A stretch of 24,308 nt of DNA from CAZVVG01 sp964630615 (GCA_964630615.1 CAZVVG010000010.1:1-24308); one strand, 5' to 3'; shown: positions 7,668-14,554, counted from the stretch's first letter. The notes: generated by a model not told the origin, from the letters alone. A program made the numbers and translations.

Positions 7668-8255
7668 ATGTCTTTAACTGGAAATTCTTCGGCTCAAAAA
7701 CTTTCCGGAAAAGATTCATTTTTTTCGGTTAAGTTTGCTGATCCGCAGTCAATTATCGACCAATTAGAAATTAATTTAGGTATGGTCGTTGCTGATTTTG
7801 GCTGCGGGGGTGGGTTCTTCTCTTTGCCTTTGGCGAAAAAAGTCGGAGAAAAGGGTCGGGTTTACGCTTTGGATATTCTCAAAGATAAATTGGAATCAGT
7901 TGAAAGCCAAGCGAAGGTTCAGGGCTTAACCAACATTATTCCCAAAAGAGTGAACCTGGAAGTTTTGGGGGGATCGAAATTGGAAACCGAAAGCGTGGAT
8001 TGGGTGATTATGAAAGACATGCTTTTTCAAAACCAAGGGAAAGAAAAAATTTTGGCCGAGGCTAAGCGAGTTCTCAAAACGGGTGGCCGAGCCCTGATTA
8101 TTGAATGGGACGTTAACGATCTTTCAATCGGCCCGGAAAAGTCTCTGAGAGTTTTCAAGGAAAATCTTTTGGAGTTGGCGAAAGAAGGCGGCTGGGGAAT
8201 GGAAAAAGAAATTGAAGTTGGGAATTTTCATTACAGTTTAGTTTTAAGAAAATAA
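7668..8255 (+). CDS. Class I SAM-dependent methyltransferase
   Basis: A 195-residue Rossmann-fold methyltransferase with unknown substrate. Motif I is VADFGCGGGF (41-50), the acidic residue binding the SAM ribose is Asp69 in VYALDI, motif IV is VDWVIMKD (110-117), and the post-motif strand is LKTGGRALIIEW (136-147). The layout resembles UbiE-like and other small-molecule methyltransferases, but the C-terminal substrate region is too short to assign one. The gene ends 3 bases before the solute-binding lipoprotein, so the two are almost certainly co-transcribed. That context hints at a surface or envelope role, but this is inference. No SD is visible. Confidence 0.88.
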   Translation: MSLTGNSSAQKLSGKDSFFSVKFADPQSIIDQLEINLGMVVADFGCGGGFFSLPLAKKVGEKGRVYALDILKDKLESVESQAKVQGLTNIIPKRVNLEVLGGSKLETESVDWVIMKDMLFQNQGKEKILAEAKRVLKTGGRALIIEWDVNDLSIGPEKSLRVFKENLLELAKEGGWGMEKEIEVGNFHYSLVLRK

Positions 8256-8258
8256 AAA

Positions 8259-9659
8259 ATGAAAGGGAAGAAAATAATCAGTTGGCTCCTTATCCTTTTG
8301 GCGGTGGTCTTTTTTTCCGGTTGCGGATGCAAACAGAGAAAGGGTCCGCAGTATAGCCTCAAGCTTGAGGTTTGGGGGCTTTTTGATGACAGCGATACTT
8401 TTGATGAAATTTTTGATTCCTACCGGAAAGTTAATCCGAATATCGCCGAAATCAACTATCGGAAACTCACTTCGGATAATTATAAAAAAGAGCTGGTGGA
8501 TGCGCTGGCTTCGGGTCAGGGCCCGGATGTTTTCCTCATTCATAATACCTGGTTGAATCAATTCAAGGATAAAACTTCTCCGGCCCCGGCGGAAATATTA
8601 AACGAACAAACGTTTAGGAACAATTTCGTGGATACGGTTATAAGCGATTTCTTGTTTGAAGGAAAAGTTTTTGCCGTTCCGTTAACCGTGGATTCCCTGG
8701 GACTTTATTACAATAAGGATCTTTTTAATGAGGCAGGTATCACTAATCCGCCAACCACCTGGGAAGAATTCGTTCAAGTTTGCGAAAAACTTTCCCAGAT
8801 TTCAAGCGACGGCCGGATCTTGCAATCCGGCGCGGCTATAGGAACCGCTTATAATATTAATCGCTCTTCGGACCTTCTGGGACTTCTGATGCTGCAAAAC
8901 AGAACCCAAATGGTTGATTTGAATTCCCGAAATGCCACTTTTAATCAGGCAATAATTCAAAACGGAGAAAACATTTCTCCCGGAAAAAACGCTCTTAAGT
9001 TTTACACTCAGTTTGCCAGAGCCGGAACCGAAGCTTATTCCTGGAATACCCAGATGCATTATTCCCTGGATGCCTTTTCAGAAGGAACGGTGGCGATGAT
9101 GTTTAATTATTCCTGGCATCGGGACACGATCACTCAAAAAACTCCCGGTCTCAATTTTGAAGTGGCGCCGGTGCCCCAGCTACCCGGAAACCCGGCGGTG
9201 GACTATTCTAATTACTGGGGCTTCGCGGTGGCAAAAAATAAAATCATTGAAAAAACGGACAATCCCAACCCCAATTTTCTTCCCATCACTAACGAAATCA
9301 GAATTTCCGAAGCCTGGAAGTTTTTAAATTATCTTACAACCAAGCCGGAGCAACCCTTGCAAATAGCCAACGCCTACGGAAAAGTGATGACAACGGATTT
9401 TGATCCAGCCAAAAATTACGTGGAAAAAACTAGAAAACCAGCCGGTCGAAGAGACTTGATCGAAAACCAGAAAACTGACGCAAAAATCGGAGTCTTTGCT
9501 CAACAGAACCTGATTGCCCGAAGCTGGTATCAGGTTGATCCGGAAGCCATTGAGGCGATTTTCGCCGAAATGATTGACAAGGTCAATCGCGGCCAAGCCA
9601 GTGAGGAAGAGGCTCTCAACACAGCCGCCTCCCAAGTCGGCCAATTAATGTATAAGTAA
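8259..9659 (+). CDS. Extracellular solute-binding lipoprotein (family 1, sugar-binding type)
   Basis: A 466-residue periplasmic-binding-fold protein of the kind that feeds sugars to ABC importers. It has a lipoprotein signal: basic start MKGKK, a hydrophobic core, and lipobox FSGC with the lipidated Cys22. Typical family-1 segments follow: LEVWGLFDD near the mature start, ALASGQGPDVFLIHNTW, GKVFAVPLTVDSLGLYYNKDLF, PPTTWEEF, GTVAMMFNYSW and NYWGFAVAKN. No permease or ATPase genes are nearby. Instead it follows a methyltransferase by 3 bases and precedes pilin-like genes by 7. It may use distant permeases or serve as a surface receptor tied to the pilin-like proteins; the latter is speculation. 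No SD precedes the ATG. Confidence 0.92.
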   Translation: MKGKKIISWLLILLAVVFFSGCGCKQRKGPQYSLKLEVWGLFDDSDTFDEIFDSYRKVNPNIAEINYRKLTSDNYKKELVDALASGQGPDVFLIHNTWLNQFKDKTSPAPAEILNEQTFRNNFVDTVISDFLFEGKVFAVPLTVDSLGLYYNKDLFNEAGITNPPTTWEEFVQVCEKLSQISSDGRILQSGAAIGTAYNINRSSDLLGLLMLQNRTQMVDLNSRNATFNQAIIQNGENISPGKNALKFYTQFARAGTEAYSWNTQMHYSLDAFSEGTVAMMFNYSWHRDTITQKTPGLNFEVAPVPQLPGNPAVDYSNYWGFAVAKNKIIEKTDNPNPNFLPITNEIRISEAWKFLNYLTTKPEQPLQIANAYGKVMTTDFDPAKNYVEKTRKPAGRRDLIENQKTDAKIGVFAQQNLIARSWYQVDPEAIEAIFAEMIDKVNRGQASEEEALNTAASQVGQLMYK

Positions 9660-9666
9660 TAAAATA

Positions 9667-10104
9667 ATGAAGCGAGTCGTTTTTGTTGTAACTTTGATTT
9701 TCATCCTGGCAGCATTTTTGTTTTTTCCTTACGCTTCTTTGAAGGCGCAATCAGGAATCGTGCCTTGCGGTCATGACAAAATGTGCACGCTTTGCGACTT
9801 GATCTTAGGGATAAAAAATCTTTTTGATTACGGAGTGAAAATTATCGCGGCTATCGCTTTGCTCTGTGTTTTTTTGGCTGGCGCGATGTATATGGTTTCT
9901 TCCGGAAACGAAAATATGCTTAGCTCTGCCAAGGCTTTTCTCCGGGCCAGTCTGATCGGCCTGGCGGTGGTTTTGGGCTCCTGGGTGATTGTCAATACTA
10001 TTATTACCGTTATAATGCCAACTAAGTCTGATTTAGGTATTGGCAAAACCAGTTGGTCAAATTTTGGCGATATCAATTGTAGCTCCAGCAGTTCTTCTAA
10101 TTAA
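9667..10104 (+). CDS. Pilin-like protein, T4SS pilin/TrbC-VirB2 type (array member 1)
   Basis: A 145-residue secreted or membrane protein. A signal peptide covers about 1-28 (cleavage likely after LKAQ). A Cys-rich segment CGHDKMCTLC follows at about 34-43. Two hydrophobic helices lie at about 60-78 and 92-115, joined by a short polar loop with SSGNENMLSSAKAF. This helix-loop-helix with a GD/GN-E loop and AK is shared by all six genes of the run and fits VirB2/TrbC-like pilins. The C-terminus is polar and ends in Cys and a serine run (CSSSSSSN), unlike the other members. It is translated 7 bases after the lipoprotein gene with no SD. Confidence 0.8.
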   Translation: MKRVVFVVTLIFILAAFLFFPYASLKAQSGIVPCGHDKMCTLCDLILGIKNLFDYGVKIIAAIALLCVFLAGAMYMVSSGNENMLSSAKAFLRASLIGLAVVLGSWVIVNTIITVIMPTKSDLGIGKTSWSNFGDINCSSSSSSN

Positions 10105-10144
10105 TGTTGACGGAAGTGTGCAAGGGGAAAATTCTTTATTTTAA

Positions 10145-10186
10145 GGAGGAGGTTCTGGCGGGACTGGAGCAAGCGGAAGTTTTTAA
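10145..10186 (+). other. Gly/Ser-coding remnant between pilin genes
   Basis: Thirteen codons directly after a stop read GGGSGGTGASGSF and then stop. They are out of frame with the pilin gene upstream, whose product ends in a serine run. This may be the decayed tail of a former longer C-terminus. It also contains GGAGGAGG, too far from the next ATG to act as its SD. Chance is possible. Confidence 0.25.
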
Positions 10187-10204
10187 ATTTTTTTAATAAT
10201 TAAA

Positions 10205-10825
10205 ATGAAGAATAAAAGAAAAATTAGTTTATATTTAATAATCCTTGCCTTATTCTTTTCTTTTGGTATTTTTAATTTAGTTTATTCTCAAGGAGGGTCT
10301 TCTTCATGTCCCACGGGTGAGTTTTGCAATCCCTTAAAGTATAATAAGGTTGAGGATGTTGTTATAAACATTCTTGATAATTTGCGCAATGTTTTGGGGG
10401 TTATTGCGGTCCTTTTCGTGGTTATCGGAGGCTTGATGTATATTCTCTCTTCGGGAGATGAAAAACGGATTGAAACGGCCAAAAAAATTATCACGGGGGC
10501 TCTGATCGGTTTGGCTATTATTTTGGCCGCGCCCTCTTTGCTGAAAGCGATTGGAGAGGCTTTGGGTTGGAAAAATCCGCCTAGCCAAGTTAGCGGTGCA
10601 ACTGACTTGGCAACGATTGCTAAAAATATTCTCAAGTTTTTATTGTCAGTTTCCGGAATTGTTGCTATAATATTTTTAGTTTTCGGCGGACTGACTTATA
10701 TGACCTCTTATGGTTCGGAAGAACGTTCAAAAAAAGGAACCAAGATCATCACCTACGCCGTCATCGGAATCGTCGTAATTCTCTCCGCGCTGGCGATCGT
10801 AACCCAGTTGACCAAGTTTTTCTAG
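10205..10825 (+). CDS. Pilin-like protein with two fused pilin units (array member 2)
   Basis: A 206-residue protein with a signal peptide (about 1-29, VYSQ) and a short segment with two Cys (SSSCPTGEFCNPL). It carries two copies of the pilin unit, at about 48-115 and 133-206. Each unit has a helix, the polar loop (LSSGDEKRIETAKK in the first, TSYGSEERSKKGTK in the second), and a second helix beginning GALIGLAI or YAVIGIVV. It is thus an internal duplication or fusion giving four membrane helices. It follows the previous gene after a 100-base gap without an evident promoter or terminator, and has no SD at the usual distance. Confidence 0.82.
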   Translation: MKNKRKISLYLIILALFFSFGIFNLVYSQGGSSSCPTGEFCNPLKYNKVEDVVINILDNLRNVLGVIAVLFVVIGGLMYILSSGDEKRIETAKKIITGALIGLAIILAAPSLLKAIGEALGWKNPPSQVSGATDLATIAKNILKFLLSVSGIVAIIFLVFGGLTYMTSYGSEERSKKGTKIITYAVIGIVVILSALAIVTQLTKFF

Positions 10826-10864
10826 AAAAAATTTTTAGATTAAAAATAAAAAATAAAAATAGAC

Positions 10865-10870
10865 AGGAGG
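10865..10870 (+). promoter_or_regulatory. Strong Shine-Dalgarno of pilin gene 3
   Basis: AGGAGG lies 6 bases before the ATG of the third pilin-like gene. None of the other five pilin genes has one, which suggests this member is translated most. Confidence 0.8.
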
Positions 10871-10876
10871 TGTGCT

Positions 10877-11233
10877 ATGAAAAAAATAATTAAAGGAGTT
10901 TTGCAATCAATCACCTTGGCTTTTCTTTCGTTTCCGGTTTCCGTTTTTGCCCAGTATCAAAAACCAGCCGGCACCAATCTGCCGGAAGGAAAAATTTTTG
11001 AAATTATTAAAGGTATAATGAATTGGTTGTTAGCCTTAGTCGGAATTTTCGGTGTGATTGGCTTCGCGATTGCGGGCATTCTCTATTTGACCGCGGCGGG
11101 GGACGATGACCGGATTACTCAAGCCAAGAGAGCGATGATGTACGCGATTATCGGAGTAATTGTCGCCCTGGTCGGATTAGTCGCTCTTAAGGCGGCGGAG
11201 ACTATGCTGGGCGGCACCAGCTCTACTTACTAA
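10877..11233 (+). CDS. Pilin-like protein, T4SS pilin/TrbC-VirB2 type (array member 3, possible major subunit)
   Basis: A 118-residue small protein with a signal peptide (about 1-25, SVFAQ). Two hydrophobic helices lie at about 51-73 and 89-110, around the loop TAAGDDDRITQAKRAMMYA, the family's typical glycine-acidic-AK pattern. There are no cysteines. In VirB2/TrbC pilins such units pack as antiparallel helix pairs into a thin filament; whether these assemble a filament is unknown. A strong SD sets it apart from its neighbours. The gap to the previous gene is 51 bases, AT-rich, with no clear promoter. Confidence 0.83.
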   Translation: MKKIIKGVLQSITLAFLSFPVSVFAQYQKPAGTNLPEGKIFEIIKGIMNWLLALVGIFGVIGFAIAGILYLTAAGDDDRITQAKRAMMYAIIGVIVALVGLVALKAAETMLGGTSSTY

Positions 11234-11275
11234 CTTACTAAAATAGAAGAAAATAAAAAATATTAGCCTAAAAAG

Positions 11276-11638
11276 ATGTTAAAAATTAAAAAAATTTCTG
11301 TCTTGGTGGCCTTGTTCTTGTTGGGAGTGCCTTTTTGTTCCTCGGCTCAAGGGTTCAGTCTGGCAAGCATTCTTTCTCTTGGTCTTCCCGCGGGGAGTAT
11401 TTACGGCATAATTTATAATTTGGTTTTGTGGATACTTGGGCTTTTTGCCTTTTTCGGGATCATCGGTTTCGTGATTTCCGGGATTATGTATTTGGTTTCT
11501 TTCGGTAGCGATACGGCGATTCAAAGAGCCAAAAACTATATGCTCTATTCAATCGTCGGCGTAGTAGTCGGATTAGCCGGCTTAGTGATTATTCAAGCGG
11601 TTTATTACGCTTTAGGAACATTTTCTACGACTTTCTAA
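11276..11638 (+). CDS. Pilin-like protein, T4SS pilin/TrbC-VirB2 type (array member 4)
   Basis: A 120-residue protein with a signal peptide (about 1-24, SSAQ). Two hydrophobic helices surround the loop VSFGSDTAIQRAKNYMLYS, followed by IVGVVVGLAG. The core is almost the same as that of the next gene in both protein and DNA, so the two are recent duplicates or are being homogenised. There is no SD before the ATG. The downstream gene begins 17 bases after the stop. Confidence 0.83.
   Translation: MLKIKKISVLVALFLLGVPFCSSAQGFSLASILSLGLPAGSIYGIIYNLVLWILGLFAFFGIIGFVISGIMYLVSFGSDTAIQRAKNYMLYSIVGVVVGLAGLVIIQAVYYALGTFSTTF
11453..11601 (+). repeat. Direct repeat copy A (core of pilin gene 4)
   Basis: Begins TTCGGGATCATCGGTTTCGT and aligns without gaps to 11842-11990, with scattered, mostly third-position changes. 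It includes an identical stretch GATACGGCGATTCAAAGAGC. Confidence 0.85.
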
Positions 11639-11655
11639 GTCATTCGGTTAAAAAA

Positions 11656-12027
11656 ATGAAAAGGAGAACCAAGTTAATTCTTTTGGTAATAAGCCTTGTT
11701 GTCTTTCCAATGTTTTTTCAGCCGGCTTTTGCGCAGTGGTCCCTGCTTAATATAAGCGGAACAGGTTTGCCGCAACCGCCTATGGGTATTTCCGGAGTTA
11801 TTTTGAATATTTTGTTGTGGCTTCTAGGGGTCTTTGCTCTTTTCGGAATCATCGGTTTCGTGGTTTCTGGGATTATGTATTTGGTTTCTTTTGGCAGTGA
11901 TACGGCGATTCAAAGAGCGAAGAAATACATGCTCTATTCAATTGTTGGTGTAGTAGTCGGGCTTTCCGGATTTGTGATAATCAAAGCGGTCTATGTGTCT
12001 CTGACCGGTTATAGTTTTTATTTCTAA
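11656..12027 (+). CDS. Pilin-like protein, T4SS pilin/TrbC-VirB2 type (array member 5)
   Basis: A 123-residue protein with a signal peptide (about 1-26, AFAQ). A short divergent region (WSLLNISGTGLPQPPMG) is followed by the two-helix pilin unit with the loop VSFGSDTAIQRAKKYMLYS. From the first helix on it is a near copy of the previous gene product; the mature N-terminus differs. That pattern, a variable exposed start with a conserved membrane core, fits subunits that share one assembly but present different surfaces (inference). There is no SD. The next gene starts 11 bases later. Confidence 0.83.
   Translation: MKRRTKLILLVISLVVFPMFFQPAFAQWSLLNISGTGLPQPPMGISGVILNILLWLLGVFALFGIIGFVVSGIMYLVSFGSDTAIQRAKKYMLYSIVGVVVGLSGFVIIKAVYVSLTGYSFYF
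11842..11990 (+). repeat. Direct repeat copy B (core of pilin gene 5)
   Basis: Partner of 11453-11601: same length, same frame, no gaps, differing mainly at silent positions. Confidence 0.85.
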
Positions 12028-12038
12028 AAATAATAAAG

Positions 12039-12404
12039 GTGAGCAAAAGAAAAAAAATAATTTTAGAGTTGTTGATATTTTCTTTCGGGCTATTTTTTGT
12101 CTTTTTTGTGGTTCAGGCTCAATCACCGGGAGTGGGAATAACTCTCCCAACGGCGGCTGAAACTGGGCTTTCAGCCAAAAGTTTGGATCAGATTCTTAGC
12201 GGTTTTCTTGGTTGGCTTTTACTGGTGGCGGGAATGATCGCGCTGATTAGTTTCGTGGTTTCCGGAATTATGTACTTGGTTTCCACGGGTGACGAAAATA
12301 TGATTGGAAGGGCGAAAAAAAGCATGCTCTTTTCCATTTTGGGAGTTGTGGTAGTTTTGGCCGGTTACGCGATTGTGAAAACAATTGACAGCTTGATGAG
12401 ATAG
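12039..12404 (+). CDS. Pilin-like protein, T4SS pilin/TrbC-VirB2 type (array member 6)
   Basis: A 121-residue protein starting with GTG, 11 bases after the previous stop. A signal peptide covers about 1-28 (VVQAQ), and the mature region begins SPGVGITLPTAAETG. Two helices surround the loop VSTGDENMIGRAKKSMLFS. The loop is nearest to that of member 1 (GNENM), while the helix before it (FVVSGIMYLVS) matches members 4 and 5. It is the last gene before a strong terminator, closing the operon. There is no SD, and no ATG in frame offers a better start. Confidence 0.82.
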   Translation: MSKRKKIILELLIFSFGLFFVFFVVQAQSPGVGITLPTAAETGLSAKSLDQILSGFLGWLLLVAGMIALISFVVSGIMYLVSTGDENMIGRAKKSMLFSILGVVVVLAGYAIVKTIDSLMR

Positions 12405-12429
12405 AGGAAAAAACTTATTTTAAAATTTA

Positions 12430-12466
12430 AAAACCTGGCGAGCATGAAAACCTCCCGGGTTTTTTA
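12430..12466 (+). terminator. Terminator of the pilin operon
   Basis: AAAACCTGG (12430-12438) pairs with CCGGGTTTT (12455-12463), with one G-T pair, and is followed by further T. A shorter alternative stem is AAAACC/GGTTTT. Confidence 0.75.
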
Positions 12467-12470
12467 ATAA

Positions 12471-12509
12471 ATAAAAATCCCCGGACAACTCGTTTGAGTT
12501 GCCGGGGAT
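12471..12509 (-). terminator. Terminator of the minus-strand two-gene islet
   Basis: ATCCCCGG-CAACTC (12477-12491, one bulged A) pairs with GAGTTG-CCGGGGAT (12496-12509) around a 4-base loop. On the minus strand a T-rich run follows. It lies just after the stop of the membrane protein gene. Confidence 0.88.
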
Positions 12510-12514
12510 GTTGG

Positions 12515-13801
12515 TTACCCCTTCCTTACTACGGAGGGAATAGGAGTTGGGTCGCAGTCATTTCTCTGTACGCCAACTCCGTAATCGAAGCCTGGAAAGA
12601 ATTCCATCTCCCAGGTCCCAGTGCGTCCACCGGGCCCTTGCTGGACCCAGTTTCCCTTGAACTTCCTTTCACCGACTTCTTGGCCGGTATACAGGCAGTT
12701 CATGTTAACGTTGTCGGTTTGAATTTTAAATTCTATCAAACCTCCAACATGATTGAAATCTATAATCTCGTTACAACCCTCTTTGATATTGGGATTGATT
12801 CCAACGTAATCTTCCAGCTTCTTGAAACAGAGTAGTCTCTTAATCGGGTTAGCACTGACTGCTCTTTTTTCAGTAGCCTCCTTAGTTGACTTGGCTTCGG
12901 CAATTGCTTTAGCTTCGGCTGATACCTTGGCCTCAGAAGCGGCCTTGGTCTCGGCAGCAGCCTTGGCTTCGGCCTTTTTTGCCTCTGCCTCAGCTGCCTT
13001 GGCCTCCACCTTGGCATCATATTCAGAGACCGTTAGCCCCACCTTAGAGGCCTCAAACTTCTTCTGGAGGTCAGCTGGGAGCTCCCTTCCTCTATTTTTA
13101 TCTAGCCAAGCTTCTGCCTCGGCAATGGCTCTGGAAAAATTCTCCTGCCGTTGCTTCTCTTGCTTTGTAGCAAGATTCTCCAGTCGACGGGCATTCTCGC
13201 CCGCCATTTTTCCTGCTCTTAGCTTCGCTGATACTTCAGCGACTTGAGGAATCATGCTAACTTGCGGAAACATATCGTGCACCGCAAGTAAGAAAAAAAT
13301 TATAATGGTAATGTAGGCAGTTGCTCGGAAAATTGCCAGACCTGCCTTGAGAGACATCATGGCAATAACAAATATTACCATGATTATTATCGGAAGCCAT
13401 AGCCTCCCGCTATCCGTCAAGTTAAAATACAACGGGGCGGCAAGGAAGATGATGGTCTGGGACAACCAGATGTTGATAGCGACCTTTCTATAAGTCGCAG
13501 CCAAAGGGCTGTCCCAGATATTTTCATTCTTTTTTTCTCCGATGGCTTGGAGAGATTCCACAATTTCTCCCGCCACCGCTACATGGAGATAACGGTAAAG
13601 ACTCAAGAGCCTATAGGCGCTGAAAATCCAGATTGGGAATGCCAGATAAAACGAATGTTTTATTGGCGTTCCGAAAAATGGCGGCAGGATGCCAATCATG
13701 GTAAGAACCATGATTGTTCCTACTGTCCATTTCACGTCTTCAAGGGTCAGATTGATTCTGTCCCAGGATCCAGCCATAAAATTTCTAACAAATTCTATCA
13801 T
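12515..13801 (-). CDS. Five-helix membrane protein with Ala/Glu/Lys coiled region and Cys-containing C-terminal domain, unknown function
   Basis: A 428-residue protein I do not recognise. Hydrophobic helices lie at about 27-45, 50-68, 106-127, 134-152 and 157-176. A long charged region, about 186-312, follows; its second half is almost pure Ala/Glu/Lys/Ser (such as AKAAEAEAKKAEAKAAAETK) and should form a continuous helix, TolA-like in composition only. The last ~110 residues look like a small beta domain with Cys325, Cys343, Cys369 and Cys416 and a GGRTGTWEMEF strand. AGGAGG, overlapping the stop of the upstream gene, lies 5 bases before the ATG. The two genes form one unit with its own terminator. 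Lys is often AAG and Glu often GAG, unlike the AAA/GAA-heavy neighbours, suggesting a different origin. Confidence 0.8.
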   Translation of the reverse strand: MIEFVRNFMAGSWDRINLTLEDVKWTVGTIMVLTMIGILPPFFGTPIKHSFYLAFPIWIFSAYRLLSLYRYLHVAVAGEIVESLQAIGEKKNENIWDSPLAATYRKVAINIWLSQTIIFLAAPLYFNLTDSGRLWLPIIIMVIFVIAMMSLKAGLAIFRATAYITIIIFFLLAVHDMFPQVSMIPQVAEVSAKLRAGKMAGENARRLENLATKQEKQRQENFSRAIAEAEAWLDKNRGRELPADLQKKFEASKVGLTVSEYDAKVEAKAAEAEAKKAEAKAAAETKAASEAKVSAEAKAIAEAKSTKEATEKRAVSANPIKRLLCFKKLEDYVGINPNIKEGCNEIIDFNHVGGLIEFKIQTDNVNMNCLYTGQEVGERKFKGNWVQQGPGGRTGTWEMEFFPGFDYGVGVQRNDCDPTPIPSVVRKG

Positions 13802-13806
13802 GATAG

Positions 13807-13812
13807 CCTCCT
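13807..13812 (-). promoter_or_regulatory. Shine-Dalgarno overlapping the upstream stop codon
   Basis: AGGAGG on the minus strand lies 5 bases before the 428-residue gene and overlaps the TAG of the preceding gene, which points to coupled translation of the pair. Confidence 0.75.
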
Positions 13813-14467
13813 ATTCTTTGTAGTTGTAGTTTGTAAGGGCCTTCTTCCACCAAGGCCTTTTATTGAATACCTCAAGCGCTTTTTTTGAAGAGTTTTTATA
13901 ATCTTCAGACAGAGTGCTGGCTTGTCCGAGAATGGGTTCAATGTGTTGGTCCCAAGCTTTAGCTGCCCATTTCTTAACGGTATAAAGCTTGGTTTTTGTT
14001 TCAGCGTTGGTGCCGATATGGACGACATTTTCTTTTATCATCCTTACCTTTTCGGCCTCATTCGGATATTCAGTAATCCGATGAATGAAGCCATGAATAA
14101 TTTTTTCTCCAGGGCGGTCACAGGTTCCACCCTGATCACACAAGGCGACAATAATAATGAAATTATTTGCCGCCTCCCTTTCCTCTTCTGTTCCCGCTCT
14201 CAATTCCTGGATGGAACGGATCAGAAGAGATCTTTCCTCGGTTTTCAGGTTACACCTGTCAAGGATGTAACCATACACGGCCTCATTGTTGAGGCCCTTT
14301 CCGGAAGCGAGGGACTTAATAAATTCCCCCGTCATTTCGAGGCCCTTTTCTCGAGCCATCCCCTTAATTAAATCGGAAAGACCCACTGCTGCGGCCCCTC
14401 CAACCAGAAATTTCCAGGCTCCTTTGAGCCTATTCCAACCTTCCTGCAGTATAGCCATCTTTTCCAT
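13811..14467 (-). CDS. Small, mostly helical protein of unknown function, first gene of the islet
   Basis: A 218-residue protein with no recognised family. A weakly hydrophobic stretch at about 18-35 (KFLVGGAAAVGLSDLI) is too polar for a sure membrane helix. The rest reads as amphipathic helices with three Cys (72, 110, 116; ALCDQGGTCDRPG) and a basic, Trp-rich end (RPWWKKALTNYNYKE). No signal peptide is clear. Two starts are possible: Met1, with GAGGGG 8 bases upstream, and Met4 (14458), with AAAGGA 8 bases upstream. The first SD can be hidden in a TGCCC/GGGCA hairpin. It is translationally coupled to the membrane protein gene, so the two products probably act together. Confidence 0.78.
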   Translation of the reverse strand: MEKMAILQEGWNRLKGAWKFLVGGAAAVGLSDLIKGMAREKGLEMTGEFIKSLASGKGLNNEAVYGYILDRCNLKTEERSLLIRSIQELRAGTEEEREAANNFIIIVALCDQGGTCDRPGEKIIHGFIHRITEYPNEAEKVRMIKENVVHIGTNAETKTKLYTVKKWAAKAWDQHIEPILGQASTLSEDYKNSSKKALEVFNKRPWWKKALTNYNYKE

Positions 14468-14554
14468 CCTTTCTGCCCCTCTTTGGGCAATTTTTATTCA
14501 ATTTTTAAGGAGCTAAGGCTCCTTTTGTTAGCCTGTCATTGGACCATTCCAATA
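14468..14554 (-). promoter_or_regulatory. 5' leader of the islet mRNA with hairpins
   Basis: About 88 bases. On the minus strand ATTGG/CCAAT forms a hairpin at the extreme 5' end, AAGGAGC/GCTCCTT a 7-bp hairpin with a 4-base loop, and TGCCC/GGGCA a hairpin covering the upstream SD of the first gene. None matches a riboswitch I know. Confidence 0.45.

Noticed and set aside
9667..12404. Type IV pilus (PilA-like) pilins
   Set aside because: There is no prepilin peptidase motif with a single N-terminal helix. The products have cleavable signal peptides and two internal helices, as in VirB2/TrbC-like pilins.
12822..13247. Plus-strand ORF of 141 codons rich in Ala and Ser inside the islet
   Set aside because: It is the complement of the Ala/Glu/Lys repeat of the minus-strand gene. 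Such repeats create open antisense frames, and no start signal is present.
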